From positions 1,860,001-1,924,000 of the forward strand of contig NZ_JALKBF010000001.1 of the NCBI RefSeq assembly GCF_023016085.1: a DNA stretch of 64,000 nucleotides, read 5' to 3'. Below the pieces are notes generated by a model, which was not told the origin of the DNA, did not search any database, and worked only from the letters and a program-made list of their open reading frames with translations. Positions 31,784 to 41,613 of the stretch are shown here, piece after piece. Every line of letters starts with the position of its first letter. The stretch's first letter is position 1. Both the position numbers and the translations under genes were made by a program. Origin of the DNA: Aliiroseovarius sp. F47248L (GTDB lineage: Bacteria; Pseudomonadota; Alphaproteobacteria; Rhodobacterales; Rhodobacteraceae).

Positions 31784-34495
31784 TTAATTCAGCCCGCGAT
31801 GCGGTATTTTATCAAGTGGCAGCGTGACCCGGAATGCCGCCCCCCGCTGGCCTGGAAGATAAGTGATCGCCCCACCCAGCCTGTCCATGATCTCGCGGCA
31901 GATGGCCAAACCCAGCCCAGCCCCGCCAGCTGCGGCATTGTCCGTCAATCGTGCGAACTTCTCGAAGATCATCACCTGGCTTTCGGTCGGAATGCCCGAA
32001 CCGTTGTCCACGAAATCAAGCCGCAAAACCCCGTCTCGCACGCCGACACGAATGGTCAGGCGTTTGAACTTGGCGTCTCCGTATTTGGCTGCATTGGCGA
32101 TCAGATTGATAAAGACCTGCGCCAGCCGGTCCGTATCTGTGGCGATGATGATCTGTTCGCGCGCAAGGTCGCGGTGGATACGTAGATCTTCGGCAACGAT
32201 CAGTGACTGGGTTGCCGCAACGGCGCGATCCAGAACTTTCGACAACACCTCGCGCTGCGGATTCAGTTGCACCTGTCCGTGTTCAAGCACACTGAGATCA
32301 AGCAGGTCATCCAGCAGCCGGGTCAGCCGGAGCGCCTCGTCATGGATGATCGAAGCATGTTGCTGGGTGGCCTGCGCGTCCGACACACCGCCATCGCGCA
32401 AAATCTCCGAGAACGCGCGGATCGAGGTCATCGGGGTTCGCAATTCGTGGCTAATCTGGCTCAGGAACGCATCTTTTTGGATCGACAATTGAGTCAATTT
32501 TTCATTGGCCGCCGAAAGTTGCCGCGCGGTGGTGGTCAGCTCTTTCTGCTTCTCCTCCAACTGCGACGAATAAACCAGCATTTGCTGGGTTTCGTCGGCG
32601 ACCGCCATCAAGTCATCGACCGACACCGTGGCCCCTCCCATGATTTGCGCAATCATTGCATGAGCGGTTGCCGCGCCGACCGAACCGGAAAGTGCGCGCT
32701 CCAACCGGGCAATGAAATCAGGGGTGGTGTCGGGCAAGTACCCATCTTTTCCCTGCGCACTGGCTTGTGCTTGAAACAAGTTTTGAGCCGCATCCGCCCC
32801 CATCGTGCGTTGAGCCATTACCAGTAGATCTTCGGCCGCAGCCGCTGGATAAACACCTCCCTGCGTTTGGTGAGTATGGTCCAGAACGTTAACAAATTGC
32901 GCCCCTTGCAGCCTCTCTAACGGGCCGGGAAACGAGATCAGGGACACGCCGACAAAGGCAATACTGTTCAGGATCAGCGACCAGAACACTGCGTGGACAA
33001 CCGGATCCAACCCGGTGACGCCAAACAACGCTTGCGGTTTCAGCCAGGCGATCCCGAATGGCCCGTCGGTTAGCAAGGTCGCGCTCATCAGACCCGCATC
33101 CCCAAAGCTGGGTAAAAACAGAGTGTAGGCCCAAACGACAAAACCAGTGACAAGCCCTGCCGCCGCGCCGTTCCGCGAGGCCCCTCGCCAGAGCAAACCG
33201 CCGGCCATGGCGGGTAAAACCTGTGCAACGCCCGTAAACGAGATCATCCCGATTGCGGCCAGCGCAGTGCCTCCGCCCGACATTCGAAAATACAGATAAC
33301 CCAGCACCAAAACGCCAATGATCGAAAAGCGGCGTGCGACCAGAAGCACCTGCCGCACATCGCCTGATACGGTGGCTTCTTCGGGTCTTATGGACAACCA
33401 AAGCGGCATGATTATGTGGTTTGACACCATCGTTGCCAAAGCAATCGACGCTACGATCACCATCGACGTCGCGGAACTGAACCCCCCAAGAAACGACAGC
33501 ATTGCCAATCCGTCCTGATCAAAATGCAACGGGATGGTTAGAACGAACAGGTCCGGGTTTTCGCCTGCTGGCAAGGTGCCAAGGCCGACCACGGCGATGG
33601 GCAGGACAAACAGGCTCATCAGAAACAGATAAGCCGGAAACGCCCAAGAGGCGATGGCAAGCTGGCGCTCGCCCGGATTTTCCACCACCAACACATGGAA
33701 CATGCGCGGCAGGGTCAGAAATGCGGCGGCGGACAGGAAAGTTAGCCCGACCCAACGCCCACCCGTTATGGTCCATGCATCACCGGGTGTGGACCGCATA
33801 GCCTCGCCCACCGCGACGGCGATATTTGCAGGACCTCCACCGACACCCCAAACGACGAATACCCCAACGGCGAGCAAGGCGACAAGCTTGACCACTGCTT
33901 CGACTGCGATGGCGGTAACGACGCCGTGGTGGCGCTCATTGACATCAAGGTTTCGAGTGCCGAATAGGATGGTAAACAGTGCCAGACCACCAGCCACCCA
34001 AAGTGCCGTAGCATCCAGATCGGGGACGTTCCAGCCCACCGAACGATCCCGCGCAAAGACCGAGAAGGCCAATGTAACTGACTGCAATTGCAGGGCGATA
34101 TATGGCGTCGTCCCGATGACCGCGATCAAGGTTACGATTACCCCAAGTAGGTTCGACTTGCCATAACGAGACGACAACAAATCAGCGATCGACGTTACCC
34201 GTTGCGCGCGACCAACCCGCACCAGCTTGCGCAAGAACCACCACCAACCGATCATCACAAGTGTCGGTCCAAGGTAGATGGTGACAAACTCAAGCCCGGA
34301 CCGCGCCGCATAGCCGACCGCACCATAAAAGGTCCACGCCGTGCAATACACAGACAGCGACAGGGTATAGATCAGCGAAGAGTTTAGAAGCCGGTTCTTG
34401 TCTCGTGCGGCACTGCGATCAGCAGCAAACGCCACAAGGAACAAACCCATTACATACAGCAGGCAGACCGCGACCAGCGTATTGAAACTGAGCAT
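31784..34495 (-). CDS. SLC5-type transporter-histidine kinase fusion (CbrA-like sensor)
   Basis: A 903-residue inner-membrane sensor. Residues 1-525 carry about thirteen membrane helices of a sodium/solute symporter domain (GRAQRVTSIADLLSSRYGKS near 95-114). A linker with a coiled coil (640-672) leads to the kinase: H-box ISHELRTPMTS with His683, N-box INLIANAAKYGD (near 796-807), then VDNGSGIP and GGAGLGLAIC. Such CbrA-like proteins couple solute sensing or uptake to autophosphorylation. A small membrane protein gene overlaps its start by one base and a receiver-only regulator lies upstream, making a likely signalling unit. Confidence 0.92.
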   Translation of the reverse strand: MLSFNTLVAVCLLYVMGLFLVAFAADRSAARDKNRLLNSSLIYTLSLSVYCTAWTFYGAVGYAARSGLEFVTIYLGPTLVMIGWWWFLRKLVRVGRAQRVTSIADLLSSRYGKSNLLGVIVTLIAVIGTTPYIALQLQSVTLAFSVFARDRSVGWNVPDLDATALWVAGGLALFTILFGTRNLDVNERHHGVVTAIAVEAVVKLVALLAVGVFVVWGVGGGPANIAVAVGEAMRSTPGDAWTITGGRWVGLTFLSAAAFLTLPRMFHVLVVENPGERQLAIASWAFPAYLFLMSLFVLPIAVVGLGTLPAGENPDLFVLTIPLHFDQDGLAMLSFLGGFSSATSMVIVASIALATMVSNHIIMPLWLSIRPEEATVSGDVRQVLLVARRFSIIGVLVLGYLYFRMSGGGTALAAIGMISFTGVAQVLPAMAGGLLWRGASRNGAAAGLVTGFVVWAYTLFLPSFGDAGLMSATLLTDGPFGIAWLKPQALFGVTGLDPVVHAVFWSLILNSIAFVGVSLISFPGPLERLQGAQFVNVLDHTHQTQGGVYPAAAAEDLLVMAQRTMGADAAQNLFQAQASAQGKDGYLPDTTPDFIARLERALSGSVGAATAHAMIAQIMGGATVSVDDLMAVADETQQMLVYSSQLEEKQKELTTTARQLSAANEKLTQLSIQKDAFLSQISHELRTPMTSIRAFSEILRDGGVSDAQATQQHASIIHDEALRLTRLLDDLLDLSVLEHGQVQLNPQREVLSKVLDRAVAATQSLIVAEDLRIHRDLAREQIIIATDTDRLAQVFINLIANAAKYGDAKFKRLTIRVGVRDGVLRLDFVDNGSGIPTESQVMIFEKFARLTDNAAAGGAGLGLAICREIMDRLGGAITYLPGQRGAAFRVTLPLDKIPHRGLN

Positions 34496-34809
34496 CAGTC
34501 GCGTCCCTCGTGTCGGCCTTTGGGGACAGACAGATCTTCAAGCTGGGTCGAAGACAACTCGCCGTCCGGGTCGTACGAGACGTCGGGCCAACGAGACAGC
34601 CCGCGCGCGATAACCGCGGTTGCAACGATCAGGCCAAACCATGCGATAAACAGATACATCCCCACCTCAGCAGTGCCAACGCTGGTGACCAACAGCGGCA
34701 GAAGAAACAGAAATACGCCCAAGATCGGCAAAAGCCGCGCGGCATCTTCCAGCCGTCGCCGCCGATAGCTTTGGCGTGCCAAAAACAGGGGTTCGCGCCG
34801 AAATCTCAT
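34495..34809 (-). CDS. Small membrane protein coupled to the SLC5-kinase
   Basis: A 104-residue protein with two hydrophobic helices (about 26-44 and 50-68) and an acidic C-terminal tail. Its stop overlaps the kinase start (TGATG). It is probably cotranslated with the kinase and may act as a partner subunit of the symporter domain, like the small DUF4212-type subunits of some SLC5 transporters. That comparison rests on position and size. Confidence 0.7.
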   Translation of the reverse strand: MRFRREPLFLARQSYRRRRLEDAARLLPILGVFLFLLPLLVTSVGTAEVGMYLFIAWFGLIVATAVIARGLSRWPDVSYDPDGELSSTQLEDLSVPKGRHEGRD

Positions 34810-34863
34810 GCAAAGTCAGCCCGTTTGGCCATCGTGAAGATCCTGCGGCACGGCATCGCGTTG

Positions 34864-35232
34864 TTACCCCGGCACAAGCTCGTTCAGGGTTTCAACAACT
34901 TCGGCGTTCGAGAAAGGCTTGGTCATGAAACGGTTTACCCCAAGCCGTTCGGCCTGTTCGCGATCAGTGCGTTGACCGCGTGCAGTCAGCATCAGAACTG
35001 GCAGTCTGCGCGTCACGTCGTGGGCCCGCAAGTCTTGCAAAATGTCATAGCCTGACCGACCCGGCAGCATAACGTCAAGGATCAACGCGTCTGGCCTTGC
35101 GTCCAAAACCGCCTGCACCGCAGTTTCGCCATTGGCATGTGTGCCGACAGTCCAGCCATCCCGGCTGAGGATGAAACTGATTGCCGCGACGATATTTGGT
35201 TCGTCCTCAATAACGAGCACCTGCTTTGCCAT
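34864..35232 (-). CDS. Receiver-only response regulator
   Basis: A 122-residue CheY-like domain with Asp10 and Glu11 in IEDE, phosphoacceptor Asp53 (LILDVMLPG), Thr83 (MLTARG) and Lys105 (MTKPF). No output domain follows. Its position 54 bases upstream of the small membrane protein and SLC5-kinase genes on the same strand suggests it is that kinase's partner, or a step in a phosphorelay. Confidence 0.9.
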   Translation of the reverse strand: MAKQVLVIEDEPNIVAAISFILSRDGWTVGTHANGETAVQAVLDARPDALILDVMLPGRSGYDILQDLRAHDVTRRLPVLMLTARGQRTDREQAERLGVNRFMTKPFSNAEVVETLNELVPG

Positions 35233-35374
35233 TTATCCCTCCGCTCGGGCAGGCTATCGCCGCACCCTTGCGGATGAATATCGACAATGCACAGAGCCAT
35301 GTCAAAATAAACCAAACCGGATGGGGGCGAGAATGTCTTCTCAACCGGCTCACAAGTCGCGGATTAAAGTGGTT

Positions 35375-36715
35375 TCACTCGGAGTCTGCGGACAAAAGTG
35401 ACGCTTCGCGACGGGCCGCACAGCCACTTCGCGGACAGACGCGGCACGAAGAGCCAACTGGCAAGACTGGGCCGTCAAGGTCACTAAACCGCGTGTCTTC
35501 AAGAGGTTCAATCATCATAAAGGCTTCAAGAACCGGAGGCAGGTCAAACCGCAACGCTTCGCGCGGAAGACAGATCGCCTGACATAGAAACCTGCGTGGG
35601 GTCGGCCCAGGCAGTTCGACCACCGCACGCAGCGGGTGACCCGGACGGCTAAGCGACTGATACAATGGCCAATACGAGCAAGCCGCCCCGAAACGCGGCA
35701 GTGCAAATCCAGGCAAGGGTTTGCGAATGAGAAATGTGCCCGATCCGTCACATGACACAAGCCCAACAGCTTGACGGTCATCCCCGGCAGGAACAAACGC
35801 CAAGCGACGCATGACCGCAGACAAGGGTTGATGGAAGACGACCGCCAGTTGACTTGGATCGCCTGTGGTTTCCTTCCGCGCCGTTTGAAACGCAGACAAC
35901 GGCATCGCAACAGCGTCTTCGGCATACTGTTGAAAGTGTTGGCGTACGACGTCTTTTGCGGACGTGGTTTCCACCCCCCCTACTTTCGCAACCAGTGTGT
36001 CTATACTGGCGGAGATCTGTTCTGGCGTTGCATTATCCAGCCCCTCGAGTTCGACTAGGTGGTGGTCGCGCTGATCAAGAAAGGCTGCCAATTCTTCTCC
36101 CGGTACGACCGGGGCCATGTCGCGATCCGCGCCCGCGTCAAGATATTGAACCAAGCCTTGTGCAGCGCTGGATAAGCGCCGCCCTTCATCGCGCATGTTG
36201 CTCATGAAACGTCCCTGCCATTCTGGGTCGATATCACCGTCTCCGGTCAGGATACCGACGGTCGACCGGATTGCGGTCACAGCGGAAATAACCTCGTGCA
36301 GAGACGCAGCAAGCTCTGGGTCGTGGGTCAACCGATCGGACAAAGCTTCAACAAGTTGTTCAAGTTCGCGAATGCGCTGATGTTGGGCAGCAACCAGTGC
36401 GGACCAGCCTGGGAAGCGACCTGCGAGGTCCTCTGACCGATGTAACTCCGGTGCCATTTCGGGCATCCGTTGTCCGGCCTCGCGCAGCGCACCAAGCAGA
36501 GTGGCTTCAGCCCCCTCGCTCAGCGATCTTGGGTCCGTATTGAGTTCGCGTGCAATGTCTTGCAACAACTCACCCCCGGCCCGCCGACGGTTATGTTCGA
36601 TTAAGTTCAGATAGGCTGCAGAAATACCAACGGCGGCGGCAAGCGCAGATTGCTTCTGACCAAGAAACAATCTGCGCTCACGAATACGACTTCCTGTTAG
36701 GCGGGACTGTGTCAC
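35375..36715 (-). CDS. XRE regulator with short-chain acyl (DUF2083/ScfR-type) domain
   Basis: A 446-residue regulator. The N-terminal Cro/C1-type HTH covers about residues 10-62 (KQSALAAAVGISAAYLNLIE). A long middle helical region follows, then the C-terminal ScfR/DUF2083-like region (about 300-446, with CSYWPLYQSLSRPG) ending in a cysteine cluster (CRVCPRSGCAARR). Relatives control propionate, acetate or methylcitrate genes in response to acyl-CoA. There is no IrrE-type HExxH peptidase. It lies upstream of the kinase cluster on the same strand, after a 142-base gap, so its link to that system is uncertain. Confidence 0.82.
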   Translation of the reverse strand: MTQSRLTGSRIRERRLFLGQKQSALAAAVGISAAYLNLIEHNRRRAGGELLQDIARELNTDPRSLSEGAEATLLGALREAGQRMPEMAPELHRSEDLAGRFPGWSALVAAQHQRIRELEQLVEALSDRLTHDPELAASLHEVISAVTAIRSTVGILTGDGDIDPEWQGRFMSNMRDEGRRLSSAAQGLVQYLDAGADRDMAPVVPGEELAAFLDQRDHHLVELEGLDNATPEQISASIDTLVAKVGGVETTSAKDVVRQHFQQYAEDAVAMPLSAFQTARKETTGDPSQLAVVFHQPLSAVMRRLAFVPAGDDRQAVGLVSCDGSGTFLIRKPLPGFALPRFGAACSYWPLYQSLSRPGHPLRAVVELPGPTPRRFLCQAICLPREALRFDLPPVLEAFMMIEPLEDTRFSDLDGPVLPVGSSCRVCPRSGCAARREASLLSADSE

Positions 36716-37103
36716 GGCGGTTCTCTCATGGCTTCCTTGGCAGGCTTACAGCCAAGAATTTACATCTGCATCGACTTTTAGCTGCGCAATTTACAATTTT
36801 CCTAATTTATATTAAAAGCTTGGGTCGTCTTTATCTAGAACAATCACTAGCTTGCCTGTCATGTGTAAACCAACTGCTCCTCTTTTCGCGGCCAGCAATT
36901 CGCCGACTAAAACTTCCTGTTTTTCAGGCTGAGGTTGCCTTAACGTCGTGAAAATCCATCGATTGCTCAGACCCAGCATAAGGCTGGACAATGCCCTTGG
37001 CGGGTTCCCGCCGCTTCCCACACAAACATTGCGCGCAACATTCCCTTGCCGCTACAAATCCTTACAAACTAAGGTGAACTCATGATTCATCCAGGAGGAT
37101 ACT
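36716..37103. promoter_or_regulatory. Intergenic region with repeated AATTTACA boxes
   Basis: No gene is seen in 388 bases. AATTTACA occurs at 36757-36764 and 36788-36795, 31 bases (about three helical turns) apart, 42-80 bases upstream of the XRE regulator start. That fits operator half-sites for autoregulation. An AGGAGG ribosome site for the lipoprotein gene lies at its right end. Confidence 0.35.
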
Positions 37104-37385
37104 ATGAAGAAAGCCATTATGACCCTTGCCTGTGTTGCAACGCTGGCACTGCCCGCCTGTAACCGCCCGCTAACCGATCAGGAAAAAACGATTGTTGGTG
37201 GTGTGGCCGGGATCGGCGCCGGACTGATCACTGCAAACGCCATTGGTGCAAATAAGAACTGGACCGTGCTGACCACTTTGGCCGGTGCTGCTGCAGGTCT
37301 CATGGTTGCGCGCAACTATCATACCAACCAATGCGCCTATTCGAATGGTGACGGCACCTATCGCACTCGCCCCTGCCCCGTTTGA
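37104..37385 (+). CDS. Small glycine-zipper lipoprotein
   Basis: A 93-residue protein with a type II signal peptide: LALPAC gives a lipidated Cys19. A glycine-zipper segment follows (GGVAGIGAGLITANAIGA, about 32-49, then a second Gly/Ala helix near 57-68), and two cysteines lie near the C-terminus. It is probably anchored in the outer or inner membrane. AGGAGG precedes the ATG and a strong terminator follows, so it is monocistronic. Function unknown. Confidence 0.8.
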   Translation: MKKAIMTLACVATLALPACNRPLTDQEKTIVGGVAGIGAGLITANAIGANKNWTVLTTLAGAAAGLMVARNYHTNQCAYSNGDGTYRTRPCPV

Positions 37386-37408
37386 TCGTCTCGTATTGAA
37401 ATTGAAAA

Positions 37409-37435
37409 GGCGCGTCTTCGGACGCGCCTTTTTTT
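37409..37435 (+). terminator. Strong rho-independent terminator
   Basis: GGCGCGTC (37409-37416), a TTCG tetraloop, GACGCGCC (37421-37428) and seven T residues form a textbook intrinsic terminator 24 bases after the lipoprotein stop. Confidence 0.95.
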
Positions 37436-37520
37436 GTTTCAGGTCGGTTCGGATTGCTACCTGACACCGTTTAGATTGCATTCAATTGAATTGTCACGCG
37501 ACCTTTGGCAGGATGCCATA

Positions 37521-38063
37521 ATGACGCCAATGGACCTTGCCTTCATGCACGCACCGACCGGACTTGCGCTGACCGAAAATCGGATCGTTCAGCAATGCAA
37601 TCTGCGATTTGCCGAGATGTTTGGCGCAAAGGTAGACGCCTTCAACGACATGCCACTTGAGCGGTTGTACCCTTCGCTGAAAGACTACCAAAAGGTAGAA
37701 CGGGTCGGGGGTGACCGGCTTAGGAAAACTGGGCGTTATGAAGACGAGCGCATCATGCGGCGACTGGATGGCGATCTATTCTGGTGTCGCGTACGTGGCA
37801 CCAGCTTGACACCGGAAACTCCTTTCAAACAAGGCGTTTGGAGCTTCGCAGACCTATCCGCAGAACGCCCCGTTGTGGCTCTGACACCGCGAGAGCGTGA
37901 TGTGGCGATTCTGACCTGCCAAGGCCGCACATCGAAAGAGATCGGTCTGATGCTGAACCTCAGCTATCGCACGGTCGAAGCCCATCGCGCGAGGTTGTTG
38001 CAAAAATTCGGGGCGCGTAAGCTGCCGGAATTGGTCGCGAAGTTCTCAGGTATGCCGCTTTAG
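37521..38063 (+). CDS. PAS-LuxR transcriptional regulator
   Basis: A 180-residue regulator with an N-terminal PAS-like domain (about 8-110, APTGLALTENRIVQQCNLRF and GDLFWCRVRGTSL) and a C-terminal LuxR-type HTH (about 118-178, LTPRERDVAILTCQGRTSKE and YRTVEAHRARLLQKF). The ATG at 37521 follows GGCAGGATG; an upstream in-frame extension overlaps the terminator and is unlikely. There is no receiver domain. The ligand and targets are unknown. Confidence 0.87.
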   Translation: MTPMDLAFMHAPTGLALTENRIVQQCNLRFAEMFGAKVDAFNDMPLERLYPSLKDYQKVERVGGDRLRKTGRYEDERIMRRLDGDLFWCRVRGTSLTPETPFKQGVWSFADLSAERPVVALTPRERDVAILTCQGRTSKEIGLMLNLSYRTVEAHRARLLQKFGARKLPELVAKFSGMPL

Positions 38064-38163
38064 CGGTTAACCATTTCTGTCTACCGCCTGTTCCCGTTAA
38101 CGCTTTCGAAAGAATGCTTAATTATCTTGAAGGATGGGGACCGACTGAAGACGGAGCGAGACG

Positions 38164-38571
38164 ATGGAATTCACGATACCAGCCTCAATGGGTGCTCAGG
38201 CAAATCTGCTGGCAAACCTACCGGTGCGTAAGCCGCCCGACAGCACGAAGGTTGAAATTGTGCCTGACGCTGGAAAGGCGCGTGCGGACATGCACAACAC
38301 GGAACACCATAACACAGCTTTTCCAGCGCAGAATAAAACCGCCCCACCGACCACCAGTGTTGAGGTTGAACCGGACACCTTGGCCGGACCGCCACCCAGT
38401 TTTCAGGTCAATGTTCTGGAACTAGACCAGATGCTGCAGCAAAAACTAGCCCGACTTGAAACCGAACGTGCCAGGGGCTATCACTCTGATCGTTTTAGTG
38501 TTGCTTTTGGAAGTGGTAGCGCCGCAAAGCTTTCTCAGAATGATATCTCTTCTGTATCCACCACGGATTGA
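38164..38571 (+). CDS. Conserved protein of unknown function
   Basis: A 135-residue hydrophilic protein. The first 80 residues are Pro/Thr-rich and likely disordered. A short helical block, FQVNVLELDQMLQQKLARLE (about 80-99), is the most ordered part. No signal peptide or membrane helix is seen. A GGAGCGAGACG ribosome site precedes the ATG. No family is recognised. The following 192 bases to accB hold no gene. Confidence 0.45.
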   Translation: MEFTIPASMGAQANLLANLPVRKPPDSTKVEIVPDAGKARADMHNTEHHNTAFPAQNKTAPPTTSVEVEPDTLAGPPPSFQVNVLELDQMLQQKLARLETERARGYHSDRFSVAFGSGSAAKLSQNDISSVSTTD

Positions 38572-38763
38572 GCGGGCTGTCGAAGTTATCTTTTTGCGCA
38601 GGGCAATGCCCGTCCCAACCGCCAGCGTTTCGAAAAAAACCACAGTTCAGCTTATCGACAACACATTTTAATCGCTTTTCTCCCCTTACCTAGCGTCCTA
38701 TAAGCGTTGCAATCATACATTGCCTGCGCGAACACTAGGCAAAAGAAACAAGGGTGAGGACCC

Positions 38764-39261
38764 ATGACGAAAAAACATCATGAAAATGACGTGTCCTTCA
38801 TCGAGGCACTGGCGAAAATCCTGCAAGAAAACGATCTGTCCGAAGTTGAGGTCATGCGCGACTATGGCGAGAATGACAGCCTTAATGTCCGCGTCAGCCG
38901 CGCCAAAGAAGTCGTACAGATGGCCGCACCGGCCATGACGGCTGCTCCGACTCCGGCACCTTCCCCGGCCGTCGTGGCCCCCGATGCTGGCGGCACTGCT
39001 CGCGCATCGGATGACCCGGCAAGCCATCCCGGCGCTGTCCCGTCACCAATGGTTGGCACGGTTTATCTTCAGGCTGAACCAGGCACGCCTGCCTTTGTCA
39101 GCATTGGCGACAAGGTGGAAGAAGGTCAGACCCTTCTGATCGTCGAAGCGATGAAAACCATGAACCAGATCCCGGCACCGCGATCGGGCACTGTGAAGCG
39201 CATTCTGGTCGAAGATGGTGCCCCGGTTGAGTTTGGCGCACCCCTGATGATCATCGAATAA
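38764..39261 (+). CDS. accB: AccB, biotin carboxyl carrier protein of acetyl-CoA carboxylase
   Basis: A 165-residue carrier for the first committed step of fatty acid synthesis. It has an N-terminal helical part, an Ala/Pro-rich linker (about 53-90) and a C-terminal biotinyl domain with [10 protein letters not shown], where Lys131 carries biotin. The residue after the biotinyl lysine is Thr rather than the common Met; the rest of the domain ([19 protein letters not shown]-like loop) is normal. A GGTGAGGA ribosome site precedes the ATG. accC follows after ten bases. Confidence 0.96.
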   Translation: MTKKHHENDVSFIEALAKILQENDLSEVEVMRDYGENDSLNVRVSRAKEVVQMAAPAMTAAPTPAPSPAVVAPDAGGTARASDDPASHPGAVPSPMVGTVYLQAEPGTPAFVSIGDKVEEGQTLLIVEAMKTMNQIPAPRSGTVKRILVEDGAPVEFGAPLMIIE

Positions 39262-39271
39262 GGGACATCAC

Positions 39272-40624
39272 ATGGCCCATTTCGACAAAATCCTGATCGC
39301 CAACCGTGGAGAGATCGCACTGCGCGTCATCCGCGGTGCGCGCGAGATGGGAATAAAAACGGTGGCAGTGCACTCGACCGCAGACGTAGACGCCATGCAC
39401 GTGCGCATGGCGGATGAAAGCGTCTGCATCGGCCCACCGTCCAGCACCGACAGCTATCTGTCGATCCCCGCAATTATCGCAGCCTGTGAAATCACGGGTG
39501 CGCAAGCAGTTCATCCGGGATACGGCTTTTTGTCCGAGAACGAACAATTCGTTCAGGTTCTGGAAGACCACGAGATCACGTTCATTGGCCCGTCCGCGGA
39601 ACACATCCGCATGATGGGTGACAAGATCACCGCGAAGGAAACCGCGATCAAACTGGGCATTCCGGTTGTGCCGGGATCCGACGGCGGAGTGCCCGATGTC
39701 GCAACAGCCCGCAAACTGGCCGCCGAGATGGGCTATCCCGTGATCGTCAAGGCCACCGCCGGTGGCGGCGGTCGCGGCATGAAGGTCGCCAACTCCGAGG
39801 CCGAGATTGGCACCGCCTTCTCGACGGCGCGTTCTGAGGCGAAAGCCGCCTTTGGCAATTCGGAAGTGTATATGGAAAAATACCTTCAGAAGCCGCGCCA
39901 CATCGAGGTGCAGGTGTTTGGCGATGGCCAAGGCGGGGGTGTGCATCTGGCGGAACGGGATTGCTCGTTACAGCGGCGCCACCAAAAAGTCTTTGAAGAA
40001 GCTCCCGGCCCCAGCATCAGCCCCGAAGAACGCGCCCATATTGGCGGCATTTGCGCCAGGGCAATCGCTGAAATGGGTTATCGCGGTGCAGGCACAATCG
40101 AGTTTCTTTATGAAGATGGCGAGTTCTTTTTCATCGAAATGAATACCCGCTTGCAGGTGGAACACCCCGTAACCGAAGCCATTTTCGGCGTCGATCTTGT
40201 ACGCGAACAGATTCGTGTGGCCGAAGGCATGCCTCTGTCGTTTGGGCAGGACGAACTTGAAGTGAACGGCCACGCGATCGAGATCCGCATCAACGCTGAA
40301 CGCCTGCCCAACTTCGCCCCCTGCCCCGGCAAGATCACCCAATACCATGCCCCCGGCGGGCTGGGTGTGCGGATGGACAGCGCCCTTTATGATGGTTATT
40401 CCATTCCGCCCTATTATGACAGCCTCATTGGAAAACTGATCGTGCATGGCCGTGACCGAACCGAAGCACTCGCCCGGCTTCAGCGCGCCTTGGGTGAGTT
40501 GATCGTTGATGGAGTCGACACCACTGTGCCCTTGTTCCACCAACTGTTGGCGGAAGAAGATATTCAAACCGGCAACTACAACATCCACTGGCTGGAACGC
40601 TGGCTGGAAAAAAATCTGGGCTAG
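39272..40624 (+). CDS. accC: AccC, biotin carboxylase subunit of acetyl-CoA carboxylase
   Basis: A 450-residue ATP-grasp enzyme that carboxylates biotin on AccB. It has the preATP-grasp start ([19 protein letters not shown]), the glycine-rich loop [12 protein letters not shown] (about 162-173), the core [14 protein letters not shown] (about 289-302) and the C-terminal biotin carboxylase domain. It is cotranscribed with accB, and aat follows after six bases. Length and motifs are standard. Confidence 0.97.
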   Translation: MAHFDKILIANRGEIALRVIRGAREMGIKTVAVHSTADVDAMHVRMADESVCIGPPSSTDSYLSIPAIIAACEITGAQAVHPGYGFLSENEQFVQVLEDHEITFIGPSAEHIRMMGDKITAKETAIKLGIPVVPGSDGGVPDVATARKLAAEMGYPVIVKATAGGGGRGMKVANSEAEIGTAFSTARSEAKAAFGNSEVYMEKYLQKPRHIEVQVFGDGQGGGVHLAERDCSLQRRHQKVFEEAPGPSISPEERAHIGGICARAIAEMGYRGAGTIEFLYEDGEFFFIEMNTRLQVEHPVTEAIFGVDLVREQIRVAEGMPLSFGQDELEVNGHAIEIRINAERLPNFAPCPGKITQYHAPGGLGVRMDSALYDGYSIPPYYDSLIGKLIVHGRDRTEALARLQRALGELIVDGVDTTVPLFHQLLAEEDIQTGNYNIHWLERWLEKNLG

Positions 40625-40630
40625 GGGCCA

Positions 40631-41293
40631 TTGGCCACGCCCCACGATCCACCGCCCTTAAGCGCCGAACTTCTTCTGCGCGCCTATGCGATGGGTGTGT
40701 TTCCCATGGCCGAAGGTCGCGACGATCCGCGTGTCTTCTGGGTCGACCCGGAAGCGCGCGGGATCTTTCCCTTGGATGGATTTCGGATCTCGCGCAGTCT
40801 TGCGCGCACCATTCGACGTTCTCCGTTCCAGGTCGCGCTGAACAGGGATTTTTCGGGCACGGTGGCAGGCTGTGCTGAGCGTGATGAGACCTGGATCAAC
40901 ACCACCATCTTTGATCTTTACTCTCAACTGCATCACATGGGCCATGCCCATTCGCTGGAACTGTGGGACGGCGACGCGCTTGTGGGAGGTGTCTATGGCG
41001 TGACACTGGGACGGGCGTTTTTTGGTGAAAGCATGTTCTCGCGCCGTCGAGATGCGTCAAAGATTACACTGGCCTATCTTACCGTTCACCTAGCGAATAC
41101 GGGCTTCGGGCTGTTTGACACCCAGTTCCTGACCCCACATCTGGCCAGCTTGGGGGCGGTCGAAATTCCCCGCAAGTCCTATCACGATATGTTAGAGAGT
41201 GCTCTTTCGCATGGCGCCGCCGACATCACGTCCAAACCACTACCCGACGTTCAATCTGTTGTGCAGCGCAGAACCCAGACGTCATACCGTTGA
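40631..41293 (+). CDS. aat: Leucyl/phenylalanyl-tRNA-protein transferase
   Basis: A 220-residue N-end-rule enzyme that adds Leu or Phe to basic N-termini. Family marks are present: [15 protein letters not shown] (about 15-29), [21 protein letters not shown] and [20 protein letters not shown] (about 118-137). The frame has only a TTG start at 40631 with GGGG close upstream; the first internal ATG would remove the conserved N-terminus. It is last in the accB-accC-aat unit, and its 3' end overlaps the convergent DUF2155 gene by 43 bases. In this group it supplies degrons to ClpS/ClpAP. Confidence 0.94.
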   Translation: MATPHDPPPLSAELLLRAYAMGVFPMAEGRDDPRVFWVDPEARGIFPLDGFRISRSLARTIRRSPFQVALNRDFSGTVAGCAERDETWINTTIFDLYSQLHHMGHAHSLELWDGDALVGGVYGVTLGRAFFGESMFSRRRDASKITLAYLTVHLANTGFGLFDTQFLTPHLASLGAVEIPRKSYHDMLESALSHGAADITSKPLPDVQSVVQRRTQTSYR

Positions 41294-41613
41294 TGATCCA
41301 GCGCGTTCAGCGCCGGGGATGATGCGACCATCCAACCTTCAAACGTGGTCTGGTCGTCGTTCCCATCACGGATCACAAGCCATGCATAAGCATCACCAGA
41401 CGGGTTATCCGTGGGATAGCGGCATTCACCCAACGTGACGCGCAGCTTGCCCAGTTCAACTGTGTCGCCGACCTTCATCGAAAAGTCGATTGGCGTGCCA
41501 GAGACCTTGTCCAGTCCACGCAACATCGCACCAGATGCCTTGCCCGTCTGGGCGCAGGCGGAAACCGCACTGGCAAACAGCAAAAAGGCCGTCGTGGCAG
41601 CGCGAAGGATCAC
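41251..41613 (-). CDS. Exported DUF2155 protein
   Basis: A 120-residue protein with a signal peptide (about 1-21, [12 protein letters not shown]) and the DUF2155 core: [20 protein letters not shown], then [19 protein letters not shown], and the tail [11 protein letters not shown]. Two mature-region cysteines may form a disulphide. It probably acts in the periplasm. Its start overlaps the mlaD stop by four bases, and its 3' end overlaps aat on the other strand. Confidence 0.87.
   Translation of the reverse strand: MILRAATTAFLLFASAVSACAQTGKASGAMLRGLDKVSGTPIDFSMKVGDTVELGKLRVTLGECRYPTDNPSGDAYAWLVIRDGNDDQTTFEGWMVASSPALNALDHQRYDVWVLRCTTD

Noticed and set aside
38764..39261. EAMKTMN in AccB as a defective biotin site
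   Set aside because: The biotin-accepting Lys and flanking Met are present, and Thr after the Lys is compatible with function. It looks like a lineage variant rather than a lesion.
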